From: Ophiosphaerella korrae
Taxonomy: Eukaryota; Ascomycota; Dothideomycetes; Pleosporales; Phaeosphaeriaceae
Length of the DNA stretch: 64,000 nucleotides
Assembly (NCBI GenBank): GCA_028456385.1
Contig: JALNQF010000030.1
Coordinates: forward strand, 186,001-250,000
Direction: 5' to 3'
Numbering within the stretch: the stretch's first letter is position 1; every line of letters begins with the position of its first letter. Position numbers and translations under genes: made by a program. This document shows, in pieces, positions 46,297-58,556 of the stretch. A model generated the notes under the pieces. The model was not told the DNA's origin. It saw only the letters and a program-made list of their open reading frames with translations, and did not search any database.

Positions 46297-49200
46297 TTAT
46301 TTTTCGTTCATGCCGGCACGCGCCTCGGCGTCTTCGCGGCTGATGGTGCGTTGTGCGCCGCTCCAGATGCCTAGGCGTCGCTTGATCATTTTCCAGAGTT
46401 CGATGGCACTAATGTAGATGACGACTGCACCAAAGGAGACGCCCCATTCCCAAGTGATGGCGTGATGCTTGAACACCTTTTCGTTGATGAGTGGAATGTA
46501 GACGATGGGGAACATAGCAAAGAGACCTGCCATAACAGCGAAAAACAGGAAGCGATTGCGGTAGAGAGTGGGGCCGATGGAGAAGGCCTTGTGGACGCCA
46601 AGGTCGGTGTTGGGGTACATGTTGAAGAGCGAGCGGGCGAAGTGCTTGACTTCCCAGGCGGTGACGAGGAGAAGAAGGGTGATGGTTGCGTATGTCGTTG
46701 CGCGGGCGCGGAACACGACGTTGCAAGTCTCATTGAAGCTTTCGTTGCAGCCAGATCCGAGATTGCCGCCGCCAGGGCCAACGTAGGCAACGATGGCGAA
46801 AGAGAACAGGCAGAGCGCACCCATGAAGAAACCGTAGATGAATTTGTCGGTGATGAGTTCTGCGGAGAATACACCGGCCTTGACGTCGCGTGGCGGGCGT
46901 AACATGCTGTCTTCCTGGGACTCTTCGAGACCGAGACCGATGGCGAGGAAGGAAGACGTGATGAGGTTGACCCACAGAATTTCGATAGGGGAGAGAGGGA
47001 ATACAGAGTGGTTGTCCTGATCCTTAAAGGCGAGACCAATAAGGAGGAGGATGACTTGCGCAATATTGGAGATGAGCAGATGCATCAAGAACTTCTGAAT
47101 GTTATCGAATAGACGGCGGCCCTCTTCGACCGCTTTCACGATCGAAGCGAAGTTGTCGTCAGTAAGAACCATCTCAGCAGCGTCTTTGGCAACATCGCTA
47201 CCAGTACCCATGGCCATTCCGACGTTGGCCTGCTTGAGAGCAGGAGAGTCGTTGACACCGTCGCCAGTCATGACGCAGAAGCGGCCTCGCCTATGGAGAG
47301 CCTGTACCATCTTGACCTTGGTCTTTGGGCTACATCTAGCAATGACAAGGGGTAGTGTTTCCATAGCGTCTATCTGGTCCTCAGTCATCTGATCGAAATC
47401 TCTGGCGATCATGACTGCGGAGGCAGGGGTACGTTCATCGATAATATCGACATCTTTGGCAATGGCGCGAGCAGTTCCGGGATGGTCACCAGTAAGCATG
47501 TGGACAGTGATACCAGCGACCTTACATTCGCGAACAGCACCCTTAGTCTCCAGGCGGGGAGGGTCGTAGATGGCGACGAGACCAATGAAGTTAAGGTTGC
47601 CCTCAACTTCTTCACGTACGCTGTAGTCTGAGCCGGCTGGGAGAGCCTTATGGGCAATGCAGAGAACACGAAGACCTTCGTTAGCCATGGATTCGGCCGA
47701 CTGCATGATCTCATTGCGTTGTTCTTCAGAGATATTCAGAACAGGAAGCATGAACTCGGTAGCGCCTTTAGTGTAGACATCGAGGTCGTTCGACTCTTCA
47801 TCTTTGTAAACAACAGTCATCTTCTTGACGGTCGAATCGAAAGAGAACTCGGTTGCGAGATGAATCTTGTGCGTGCTAAGGATTTCTTGCTTGCCCATAT
47901 TAAAGCGAGATGCGAGGACATGCAAGGCAATCTCGGTTGGCTCACCATGGGCTTTCCAGGGCACGGCTGAGAGAGATTGGAAGATAGTGGTCGGTGGTCG
48001 TGAGAATGACCCGAGGGTAGAGGCATCCGCATCACGACCATCATCACTGACAGCACGGGACAATGCTCCCTTCTCTCCCTTCTCACCAGTGGTGGAGTCG
48101 TTGGCGGGAAGATCGTATGAAGGCTGAACCTTAGAATTGTTGCATAGAGCAATGGTACGCAAGAATCGGGCAAGTTCAGGTTTGGGCACATGGTTATCAG
48201 CAACGATCTGCTCACCGTCAAGGCTGACAGTACCGCTAAAGGGGTTGAAAGGGTCGGTGATGTTTCCAACGGTAATAGTACCGGCACCTGGTATGATGGC
48301 CTTCTTTGAGACCATGCGACCTTGAGTGAGCGTACCAGTCTTGTCGGAGCAGATGTTGGTGACACCGCCCACAGCCTCGATAGCTGATTGGACTCTGGTG
48401 ATGACATTGGCTTTAGCCATGGCCTTTCCACCCACCGCAATGGTGATGGTGAGCACCGCGATGAGCGATTCAGGAATGACAGCAACGGCAACACAGATAC
48501 CATAGATGAGGACCTCACCACCTACCTTCCACTTGCTTGCGGAGAAGACAATAATGGCAAGGAGGATAGCAAGACCGAATAGGAGGAGGGCGAACTTGCT
48601 AAGGGTGATTTGCAATGGGGTTCCTACAAGTCCGAGAATCGTCCTTACGCCGCCGATAAACCTTCTATACAGTTGCATAAAGATCGACTCCTGTCGCTCT
48701 TTGTGGTCTTTCTTCTGACGAAGCATGACCGCGATTTTTCCTACTTCTGTTTCCATACCTGTAGCAACAACGATACCACGGCACCGGCCCGACGTCATCT
48801 CACTTCCAGAGAAGGCAAGGTTGGTTCGGTCACCAGTGCCAAGTTCTGCATCATCGAACTTCTTCTCAGGCGTTTTTTCTACAGGGATAGATTCACCAGT
48901 GAGGAAAGCTTCATTGGTAAATGCATTTATTCCATCGATGAGACGGAGGTCGGCGGGAACGATGCCGCCGACGGTGAGTTGAACGATGTCACCGGGAACG
49001 AGGTCTACGGCTTTGAGTTTGATATCAGAGACGCCGTTACGGGTGACGGTCGCTTCTGGGGCTGTAAGCTTCTTGAGAGACTCGATAGTCTTTTCAGCTT
49101 GGTAATCCTGCCAGAATCCGACGACGATGTTCAGGCAAATGACGGCAGTGATGACAGCGCCTTCAATGTAGTCGTCGATACCGAAGCTAAGGGCCATGAC

Positions 49201-49581
49201 AATAATGAGGACGAAGGTAAGACTGTTCGAGATCTGTCTCATGAGAATCTTCCACATGGATAGCCCTTCAGCTCCCTTAACCTTGTTAGGTCCATAGAGC
49301 CGGAGGCGGGATTCCGCCTCATCGTTGCTGAGTCCATGGCTGCGAGAATCAGCATCTTCAGAAAGACTGGCGAATTATCTTTAGTCTTACTTTATGTCCA
49401 CACGCAATTTCTCTGCAACTTCTTTGAAGGAGAGGGTGTGCGGGGCATGCAGCGTTGGCGGAGCGCCACCAGTCGCTGGGTTGTGTTGATGTATATTATG
49501 AGGCTCATTTAAACCACATATAGGGGGTTCGTCAAGTTGGGGAGAAGTCTCCTCGACGGTAGGCAAGACAGTTTCACCCAT
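46297..49581 (-). CDS. ENA-type P-type sodium/potassium-exporting ATPase
   Basis: Exons 49581-49391 and 49339-46297 with a 51-nt intron give 1,077 aa. The N-terminus FKEVAEKLRVDI joins to NHGLSNDEAESRLRLYGPNK, the cation-ATPase N-domain. Motifs in order: LTGESIPVEK (actuator), IPESLIAVL in helix 4, SDKTGTLTQGRM with the phosphorylated Asp at about residue 396, MLTGDHPGTA and TGDGVNDSPALK. Ten membrane helices are expected. The long loop, sequence around the phosphorylation site and size fit fungal type IID (ENA) pumps, which expel Na+ or K+ at the plasma membrane and are induced by salt and high pH. The long open frames on the opposite strand (for example 48610-49263) are shadows. Confidence 0.93.
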
Positions 49582-50967
49582 TCAATATTAACGAAACACG
49601 CGAGAGGTGTTGGTTGTGAGGAGAGAATTGGGACCCTCGCGGGGGGGAACTTATAAGCAGCGGCTGGACCGGGGATGGCGGGGTTAGCCACGCTAATTAC
49701 ACGACGTGGGTCTTCCAAGCGTGGAGTTCTTGGAATTCCTCAGCAACGAACCCCCACAGCGACAGCCAGAATTGAAGGTATCGCCCAGCGCCAGAGCATT
49801 CTCCATGCACTCTGTACAACATGCTGGACCCTCTTCAATATCCTGCACTGCACTACACGTTGACAAACACAAGTTTGTCCATGTATTTCAGAGTTGCAAG
49901 CTCTCTGAACGATCGGCTTCATGTCAATAAGACTCTTGGCTGATGGGTCCAAGACTTCCCTCGCCGCTTTCCTGATTTGCGAGCCCTCAAGACGGTGATG
50001 CAAAGCGCGATGCCGAGATCTCTCGGCTGTTGGCATGATAGCATTGCCATGAAAACATGCGGGCGCTTACCAGTATTCGTTTTGATAATAGGTTGAGCGG
50101 TGCTTTGTACTCGGAACTTGTCCGAGGGTCGGTGATATGCTCCAAGCGTTCATGCCAGACATGCAATACCGTTGGGATTGTAGTGAATCCTATCGCGGTC
50201 CCAGTGCTTCATTATGCTAGCTGAGGTCAGCTGTGTTACCAACCGCCTGCTGATGCCCGCCACGCATCCTCTTCTGGTTCGACTGCGAACATGTTCTACC
50301 ACCAATAGCCTCTTTTGCAGGTATCTGCGTGTGCAGGACTGGCACTTATCCGCGGTCATGTGCCGTGCCTAGAATCTCCTCTCAGAGGACAAAGGGATGG
50401 GGTTCAGTGGGCACGGCGAAATCGCCGAGGGGTGTGTGGTGTGTTAAACCACTTCGCAGGCATCGGCCGCGGAACCGCCCGTAAGCGAGAAGCGAAGAAC
50501 ATCCGTTGCGAGGGAATAGCAGAAACAGCGACAAAGATATAAAGAGAGGCTGCGAACGACTCTACGCATGCATCGCATGTCGTTGAGATTGAGTGGTTTA
50601 TCGATAGGAAAGAGCCTCAACCCACGTGGAGACCTGGTCAGGGCGCTTTTTGCCCGTCGGCGCGGTGGTTTTCCGATGGCAGACGTGTTCTAGCACCCAT
50701 ACCCACCCCACCGTCTTTGGGCATCGCCTTTGATGTCTGCTCTGACATCAATGACCTAGAGGACCTGGGACCATGACAGCGCTGGCCACATCAAGTTAGC
50801 AGAAGCACAAGGCATCGCATCACAGGAATATCACGAGAAGAAGCAAAGCTTTTTGATTGTCGGCCATCAGTACGCGCCCAAGACCCCACTCCAGTGTTGA
50901 TTATCCTTCCCATGCAAAGTTCGTAATGTCGTGAACGTCCCCAAGTATTACCACAGCTTCAAGCACT
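49582..50967. other. 1.4-kb upstream region of the ENA-type gene
   Basis: No gene is supported. The length is consistent with a large regulated promoter for the ATPase, although specific pH- or calcium-response sites were not identified by eye. Short frames at 49740-50036 (-) and 50150-50359 (-) have no motif. Confidence 0.4.
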
Positions 50968-51308
50968 CTAGAACTCCCTTAACGACTCAGCCTCGGAAAT
51001 ATTCGATGTTCGACGAGGCGCCAATTGGCTGTCGGCTTCTGAGAGGGCAGCTTGCATTGACATATTGAAGGTGGCTGCGAGGTATTGCGCATAACGTTGG
51101 CGATATGCCTCAGCAGCGTCTTCCTTCGACTTGTGCAACTCCCGTTTTGCAGAAGCACTACCTAAATGGAGATTAGACGAAAGCTTTTGTTTGGTTGATC
51201 AAATATACCCGATGCGGGACTGTGGAGAACTATCGAAGGAGTTGGCGACAAGGTGGGTGAAGAAGCAGGAGAAGGAGAAGGCGAGGCGTTGAATGGAAGA
51301 GAAGGCAT
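50968..51308 (-). CDS. Small two-exon protein (97 aa)
   Basis: Exons 51308-51209 and 51161-50968 with a 47-nt intron (GTATAT donor, TTTAG acceptor) give 97 aa. The first exon is Pro/Ser-rich (MPSLPFNASPSPSPASSPTL). The second encodes a charged helix (SAKRELHKSKEDAAEAYRQR, YAQYLAATFNMSMQAALSEA) that may form a coiled coil, and ends with SISEAESLREF-like NISEAESLREF. Each exon alone is short, so the gene is easily missed. The frame, splice signals and sudden coding-like composition support it. Function unknown. Confidence 0.65.
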
Positions 51309-53930
51309 GATGAGATTGGCTGGTGAGAGCAGTTGTCGGATTGTGTAGAGATAGCTCTCGATGTCGATCTCGGCTTAGTCAGAGTTCTAAAAGGAGCTCG
51401 AATGACTGAAGATCAATGGTAATGGGTTGCTTCTTCCAGGAGGGGAGGCAGCGATCATTTTATACCCAATACGCCGTCGGGGACCTAAACTCACGATCGA
51501 GGGACCACACCGCAACACGATAAGTCGGTACCCAGACACAACTGCATGCATCTCGATCAGCCGAATATTTTGCAACGTAATCGTTGCCTAGTTTAGAACG
51601 TGATCAAGCCAGAGTGAAACTGCGCCATTTTCTCGACTCTCCACTTCACCGCCAGAACCGATCTGACCAAAGAAACGTCGACGCTTCCCCAGACTTTGCT
51701 CGCGGAAGGCACCACGGTTCAGGGGTAATGCTGACGGCCAAACTTCTTTCAGCTCCTTGCGTTCGCCTCCCTGTTGCGGCAAGGGCTCGCTAATACCGCG
51801 CCTCTGATTAGCAGGCCTGCGAATATTTGCGCCCTTGACTGATTCGGTGATACCATAGTACACGATAGGTGAAGTTTGGCGACAACGCAAGGCGCTGCAT
51901 GACAGGCTCGCCCCAAGTGTCGTTGAGGGGCAGTCGCTGAGCGGCAGCCACGTTCCAAGGGCATGTCTGGGCTGCTGATGAAAGAGCCACGATGACACAA
52001 GCCAATATCGTCGTTGGTGCTGAAGATGACGAAGTGACGCTGGCAACCCTTGCTGCAGTGGAGCATCTGTGCACCACCAAGACTGCAAGTTGCGCCACCT
52101 TTGTACCTTGCCCTTCTGGAACACCTTCCCTTTCGTCCCCCTCACTCCATGTGCGAAGGACCCCGGCCGCCTGCTGGACGGCCATCAAAACCATGTTCTT
52201 GGACCAGAGGCCTCGACGCCTGTGTAGACATACAACTCTCGCTGCATGGCAATTATGGGCCATACACAATGATGGGGTCGTCTCTTTCTAGACCACGGGC
52301 GATCTGCAGCCAAATCAACTTTTTGGAACGTGGTTGCCTTTCAGCCGCGAGAAAACGAGGCCAAGACTTTCGCGCACACAACCGCCTTTTGCAACATTCA
52401 TCATGCAACCGGCGCAAGGGTCCACCCAATAGGGTCCGCATCGATCCATTTGCCATCAAAGGCTTCGCAATGATGCCGTAACGATTTCATGCCATTCTTG
52501 CTATATGATCGCATTTCAAAGAGAATCGTGGTCCAGATGCCATGGATTACGTACAAAAGCCGGTCTACGCACTACCGAAACGTCACAATGTCAAAGTCAC
52601 GATGTTCCAACGTGTTTGGCAGAGACAGACGGCGGGTCATGAGGCCGACGATCGTTGGTTGCCGCCCCGCACTGCTAATCCGGGTCACTCGGTTTCACTC
52701 TCCACACAAGCCCGCCACTGGACGTCTGAATCCCAAGCACCGCGTCTGCGGTGACTGCACCTCCTGGGTTTGTGTCAACTAATTACATGGTAGAGTCTCG
52801 CCATCGTGATGAATTTGGCAGTCATTCTGGTGCTCAGCTCCTCAAGCTGAATCTTTGAAGAAAGGTACCCGAGGCTCCCCTTTGTCTAGCCTGTAAACAT
52901 CATAGTGCAGATGCCCAACACTGTCAATGCCTAGGTACTAACAACCACACTATGTACTCGCTCACCAAGGGTTAGTCATTTCGCTCACTGCCCCTGGATT
53001 AAGTCCTTCCTTTACGGTACAGCTATTAATGCCTCATCTGCGTAAACTGAGCACGTCTAAGCCTAAATTGAGGCATTTCAGCATTGTTGAAACATCCATT
53101 ATGAATCTTTATCGATCCGCCCAGCTCTAAACGGAAGACCGTCATAGCCTCATAGCACATCACTGGGGCAACAATTTTCGGCATGGAGCATACCAGGGTT
53201 TTGGAATAAGGACCGTAAAATCCACACTCGCTGGTGCTTTCACCGCTAAATGCTGTATTTTCAACATCTTTATCGCCAGGAACCTTGAAGACCTGCCTTG
53301 CATGTCGCACGACGTACCTTGGGTTTACATGCAGGAAATATGATAACGAGAACATCCTTGCGAATCACATCAAGCCCAGTGATTCCGTGCGTCGATCGGT
53401 AATGATGCACACAACATGCGCGATTTTCAACAAAGTATCCATGGATGAAATATATGTACCGAAGCTTGTTTGGACGACCTGCACTGCCGGAAGCGCCTCG
53501 CATATTAGACTGTCACTTGTTCGGCATCCAGTAGATCCCGATAAGCACTGGGTTGACGAGGTTTCATGTGCAACCACATTGATTACATGCGATGGTACTG
53601 CTACGAGACACGAAACGGGTATCAGTGCGGCATTTTCTAGCGAAATGCTTATCGCGCACTATAACTTGGAGCCTAGCTGCGCTTTCTTGCTAGTGAGTGT
53701 AGCACATTTGCTTAGATCACTGACGCTCACTCGTCGCGAGCTTAACTGTTTGCGTTACTGGAGCAATATTCGTTTCCCACGGGCTGCACCTGTGTCCAGC
53801 AACTCTCTGCCTTGCCAGCGCTCTTGCGTATATGCCGGCTAGTGAAATATAAACTTATTCCTCATAGGAATGGAGATACTTATCATGGTTAGAGAGGGAG
53901 GGTAGGTGCCTCAGATGACATTTTTCGATC
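51309..53930. other. 2.6-kb stretch without a firm gene
   Basis: Overlapping frames occur on both strands (51588-52145 -, 51808-52269 -, 52050-52481 +, 53234-53842 +, 53026-53355 -). None has a motif, a conserved start context or a neighbouring exon I can join. They may be fragments of a decayed gene at the edge of the accessory region. Confidence 0.4.
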
Positions 53931-55946
53931 TCATACGAATCGCATGAACTCCCACTCAAGTCCGGTTAAATCCCAAGCCTCCCCATCCATCAACCCATGA
54001 ACATAGCAAGCTCCTATAATTTCCCACCGGTCGCGTTGCGGTCTTAAGACAAAGGGCATTCTCACCCCTCGAAAGATGCAGATGCGATCTCCTAAACGTG
54101 TGCGAAAGGGGACCCAGCCAATTCTACCATAACGAGACACAAAAAAGTTCCTTGCATATTGAACTCGATCTTCAGCTTCCTCGAAAGGCTCAGCTAGCTT
54201 TTTGAGAATCCTGTCACCAGATACCCAAGCTAGAACATTACTCCGCCAGGGCTTTGCCATCTGAAATTTTTTCCTGAGGTACCAATATCCAAACGCGACT
54301 CCCAGATGGTGACTTGCTTTTCTATTCGGAGAATTGTAATCAAACCGCCGTCCACGATTATACACGAGGGTTCGCCAAAAGGTACCGAAAGATCGGCCAT
54401 CCATTATACTCCCTTGAGCATCTAGAGATGGGTCGGCTAGCATTCTTATTGTGGACAGCCAATAAACCATTTCAGTCTCGTACTTGGATATTTCTTCTAA
54501 CGCTTCCAAGGGGTCTATATAGCCGTCCTTTTTGACTCGATCCGCTGACGGCTTTTTTGGCCGACTCTGAGCGATAGTTCTTACTTCATCAAAATTCGCC
54601 CCTTTGATTTGTATCTCCTTGTTTCACCGATTAGGGTTGACTCTGTGCCATGAAAATTTGATATCAAAGTAACTTACATTAGGCACAGAGATTTGCCATC
54701 TTGCCCCAGACAGACCTGAAACGCGATAAAATTCTCCATTGACGTGCACTTCCGGTTGTGGCACGTTTCTCTGTTCTTGCAGATATAGGCTGTTGTAAAA
54801 TCCTGTCAAAATCAATCCAGTGCTGTGAGGAGAGACCAGATCTGGAATCCAGGATGGTATGTCCAGGCTGTGGTTTTTTGGATTTGCAAGGAATGCTAAC
54901 CATTCAATCAGGAACCTATGATTTGCAGGGTTGTGTTCCATAGAGATGATTTCAGTGCCATCATCTGCGACATGATAATCCGGCGTGCCCAACAAAGTCA
55001 TTTTGCCGACTAGGCAGGCAACCTCGCTAAACGTCCTGTTGTAATCGACAAATTCTTCTGCAAGGCCAGAAGACACGCCAGCGAGCGCAAAGAACCGGTC
55101 TCTAGGGTCCGTTGCACCCATTGCTGGATATCTTGACAATGTATCGTATATAGGAAGGGGACCTTTCTTCTTGAAGTTGTAGTAGCCGGCTGCTATGTTC
55201 CCCGCCTTGAGAGCGGAAAATTCCGGGCTGCCCATCAGAATGTCATACCAAATGTAGAGGTTTTGATGTCGTTGGATTAACATCGCTGACCAAAGTATCA
55301 CTTCGGTCTCCAAATCCAGAGCTCCTTTCCACATAACTGATCTTTGAGCCATTAACAACTCTTGAATAACCCAGACACGACCAAACCAGGGGTTGGCGAT
55401 AATCTGACAAAGTGCAGACCATGTCGAATTGTGTGCCGGATCTGGCACCCCTCGAGATTTGCAATCAAAATTGTGGAAATCGTAGGCACCAACATTTATG
55501 TCATATTGATTACCGTTGCACTTCCGATACAAGGTCGACGCAAGGGTCATCCCTTCGAGGTCTCTAGGCTGTTGTTTCCCCAACCATACTATGACTCGAT
55601 CCGCTCTAGTGTAGATAGCTGACATTAATCGAACTTGGTGGTTTTTTTCACTGATGTCGTTCTGGTTGATGCAGATTTGGTCAGCCCATAGCAGCCCGAC
55701 AGACATGCGGCGGCGTCTTTCATGTAGAGCAGCATGAAGGTTGGCTCCAATCTCAGCCCATTCCCCGTTACATTTGATCCTTGTCTTCCTCGTTTGGTCT
55801 CCCCATACGTAAGAAAGTGCTTCGAATGCTGATTCGTCAAGAGCTTTCTCTACCAGTTGAACTGACAGTATGCTCGACTCAGAATCCGGTACCACTCGGA
55901 TAAGTCGAATCCTTCTACCCTGTAACGATCCGCTGTACGCGAACAT
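53931..55946 (-). CDS. HET-domain (heterokaryon incompatibility-type) protein
   Basis: The main exon (55946 to about 54680) opens with MFAYSGSLQGRRIRLIRVVP and then a classic HET domain: FEALSYVWGDQTRKTRIKCN, then LWADQICINQNDISEKNHQV and YTRADRVIVWLG. A second exon (about 54570 to 53931) carries GYIDPLEALEEISKYETEMV and ends in VPFRTRLGDRICIFRGVRMP and GACYVHGLMDGEAWDL, the usual C-terminal part of such proteins. The join is an intron with a GTAAGT donor at 54675-54680; the acceptor is unresolved (an in-phase candidate is near 54571). HET domains trigger cell death on non-self recognition in filamentous ascomycetes; many members have no known role. It is the first gene of the accessory 54-64 kb block. 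Confidence 0.85.
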
Positions 55947-56760
55947 AGCTGTACCTGTATTTCCGCTTGGCCTTTTCAGATAATCAGTGCGTGAAAGACG
56001 GATATTATCTTGCGTCTCTACACTTAAGTAGGGGTTGCTTACATGTGCATCGGCGAAAAGGTCTCAAATTCTTCTTCTCAGCGAATAAAATGTGCAAATT
56101 CTCTCTTCTTTTAAATGTTTATGAAGTTTTCCACAGAAAAAGATCCATACAGTATTACGACTTGCTAAATAGTTATGAAGCTGTTACCTACCCCTCTATC
56201 TAAAAAGTTATGCCCGCCCTCACCGGTCGGCATTTTGCTATCTTGTCGTTCCGGTCAGCCATGCAGCAGATGATTGGTCAAGCTTATGTGAAAGCCTTGA
56301 TGTAATCGGCCTGCCTAGCAGCACAGTGAGCAAGAAGTGGGTTGAAGTGGGCAGGCAGCAGGTTGATAAGTCGGCTCTACTTTTAGCGCCAACACGATCT
56401 TCATAGCCCAAAGATGGACCTACTCATATTGGCGAAAAAGCGCGGTCAAGATTCAAGTTTGATCATGCTCGCTTACCGCAAGAACGCATTGGCTCCCGCT
56501 ATGGATCTCGAGCTAGCCGCGAGTTCACCTTTCGACATAGCCCCGCCTGCGAATCGCTAACGCTATGTCGTCGCGGCCTCATACTTGACATGATGCCTTA
56601 CTCTACAACGCTTGAAGAAAATCGCCCCCAGGGCAAGGTCAGGGCAGGAGCGGATTGGCCATCCCCCTTGCTTGCGGTGGCAAGACCTTGTCACAGATTA
56701 CTTTAATTACTGTTACATATCACACGTAAGCATGTGTTCCTAGTGGTAGAGTTCATGTTA
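55947..56760. other. Gap upstream of HET gene
   Basis: This holds the HET gene promoter and part of a dispersed repeat at 56634-56687 (see that entry). No gene is supported. Confidence 0.4.
56634..56687 (+). repeat. Dispersed repeat, copy A
   Basis: This 54-bp stretch, AAGGTCAGGGCAGGAGCGG..., is about 75-80 percent identical by eye to 62112-62163. Its ends carry the short inverted pair CAAGGTC/GACCTTG. The differences are mostly transitions. Confidence 0.55.
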
Positions 56761-57185
56761 ACGTGTTCTATCACCACCCGGGCCAAATCACCAGATGGGC
56801 CACTCCAAAAACCACCAAAAATCGCAAAAACTGTACCTTAGTATCTCAACAACGGCTCAATAATAAATTCTGGAATTTTATAATAAGCCTTTTATACCTG
56901 CTTAGAAGTGCCTTCAGAATTACTAGAGTAATAAATCAAGCTGTTATAAAGTTACTGCATTTTAACACTCAATTTTGAGCTAAATTACTACACCTCCAGG
57001 ACTATATAATAAATTTACATTCTAAGTCAAATAGGAGCCTTAAAACAATAGTAAAAAGGTAGAAATTAAATTTTAGAATTTATTATTTGGCCGTTGTTGA
57101 GATACTAAGATAGAGTTTTTGCGATTTTTGGTGGTTTTTGGAGTGACCCATCTGGTGATTTGGCCCGGGTGGTGATAGAACACGT
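56761..57185. mobile_element. 425-bp TA-flanked inverted-repeat element (MITE)
   Basis: The terminal inverted repeats are about 120 bp each and start ACGTGTTCTATCACCACCCG on both sides. By eye they differ at roughly eight positions, mostly C/T or G/A. The element is flanked by TA on both sides (56759-56760 and 57186-57187), the target duplication expected of Tc1/mariner-type DNA transposons. The AT-rich centre has no transposase frame, so the element is non-autonomous. It ends 42 bp beyond the last codon of the broken ankyrin gene. Confidence 0.85.
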
Positions 57186-57226
57186 TAATCCAGTAATGCT
57201 TATTAATGTGTAGGGGGCATGCTGTC

Positions 57227-58556
57227 CTAAATAGGTCGGGTTGCGCTCTTGTGGAGTAGCAGCTTCACCACCTGCTCGTGTCCTCCTTCTGAAGCCGCGT
57301 AGAGTACGTTGCCGTACCTTCCACCCTGCGCGTTTGGGTCGGCGCCACTGTCAAGCAACAGCTTTGCTACCTGCTCGTGACCTCTAGATGAAGCCGCGTA
57401 GAGTGCGTTTCCATAGACTCCGAATTGTGCATTAATATCGGCGCCGTGGTCGAGCAGTAGCTTCACAACCTGCTTGTGGTCTCTCTATGAAGCTGTGTAG
57501 AGTGCGTTTCCGTAGTCTCCACCCTGCGCGTTGACGTCGGCGCCCTCGTTGACCAGCAGCTCCACCACCTGCTCGCGGCCTTGATGTGCAGCCGCCTGCA
57601 GTGCGCTGCCGTAATCGCCACCCTGCCCGTTAATGTCGGCGCCCTTATCGAGTAGCAGCTTCACCACCTGCATATAACCTTTAGCTGAAGCTGCCTGGAG
57701 TGCGTTGCCGTACCGTCCACCCTGCGCGTTAACGTTGGTGCCCTTGTCGAGCAGCAGATTTACTATCCTTCCTAGTCCATTGAGGCTTACATAATATAGT
57801 GGAGGAGGAATCGACTCTATACGGTTCTTACGGTTGAGGTTAGACCACGGGTTATCTGGATTATATACCATAAGCCAGTTCCAGTAAGCCTCGCTTTCTC
57901 CCGATAATAGTTGTAATGCTGCTGGTACGAAACCTTCCGTCTGCTCCCTTGTGCCCTGAGCATGTTTCATCCAGTATTTTGCACAGTAATATGCTAGCTT
58001 GAATTCTTTATCAGTATATCGATCCATGAATTCTGACGCTCGAAATTGGAGGAGATATCCAAGACAGCCCTTCGCTATGAAATCGTGGCATGTAGTGTCT
58101 TGCATGCCATAACGTGCTACCAAGCTTCTACAAATCCTGTTTGAGAGAAGGTACTCTTTGACGGAGTAGTGCGCAAGTACCACGACTTCTCCCGGCATTC
58201 CATCCGCCTCGTCTCCAGTTATGGTAACAAGGCTAGAACAAATGCTCAATACATCCAGCGGGCCTTCTAGGACTTCCTCGCTGTCGAATCGAGGTTCGTC
58301 CTTGACATCGATGGCTACTGCTTCAACAAGCTCATCTGTCGAGCGGCCGAGCTGAGAACGTTAGCCACTTTAGAATGGGAATCGCGTAATGTGAGTCGGC
58401 TTCGCTGATCGCTGAAAGAATGCGATCATATGTCTGGTTCAATGTTGGCGGCAGTGTGGCAAGAGCTTTCTGTAGCATCGCTCGAGTACGGCATTTCCCT
58501 AGCATGTCAAGCTGACATACAGCCCAACGAAACCCGGAGCCGATGGCGTAGCACAA
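57227..58556 (-). pseudogene. Broken NACHT-type ankyrin-repeat protein gene
   Basis: Reading on the minus strand, 58556-58332 encodes a segment typical of fungal NACHT proteins just after the ATPase domain (WAVCQLDMLGKCRTRAML, LPPTLNQTYDRIL, KWLTFSARPL). The frame shifts near 58336 and continues as DELVEAVAIDVKDEPRFDSE, then CSSLVTITGD and AHYSVKEYLLSNRI. At least five ankyrin units of 33 residues follow (consensus GNALxAASxxGHEQVVKLLLD). A TAG at 57485-57487 stands where CAG is expected inside the repeats, and the same frame resumes after it. The N-terminal NACHT ATPase is missing beyond 58560, where a run of G lies. The last repeat stops just before the inverted-repeat element. Three lesions make this a relic; such NLR-like proteins act in fungal non-self recognition. 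Confidence 0.85.

Noticed and set aside
46462..49263. Long + strand frames opposite the ATPase
   Set aside because: They are antisense shadows of a well-supported coding exon.
49340..49390. A 24-nt intron at the start of the ENA-type gene
   Set aside because: It is too short for a spliceosomal intron; a 51-nt intron with a later acceptor gives a family-like N-terminus.
51588..52481. Overlapping 140-185-aa frames on both strands
   Set aside because: There is no motif, no splice model and no preferred strand.
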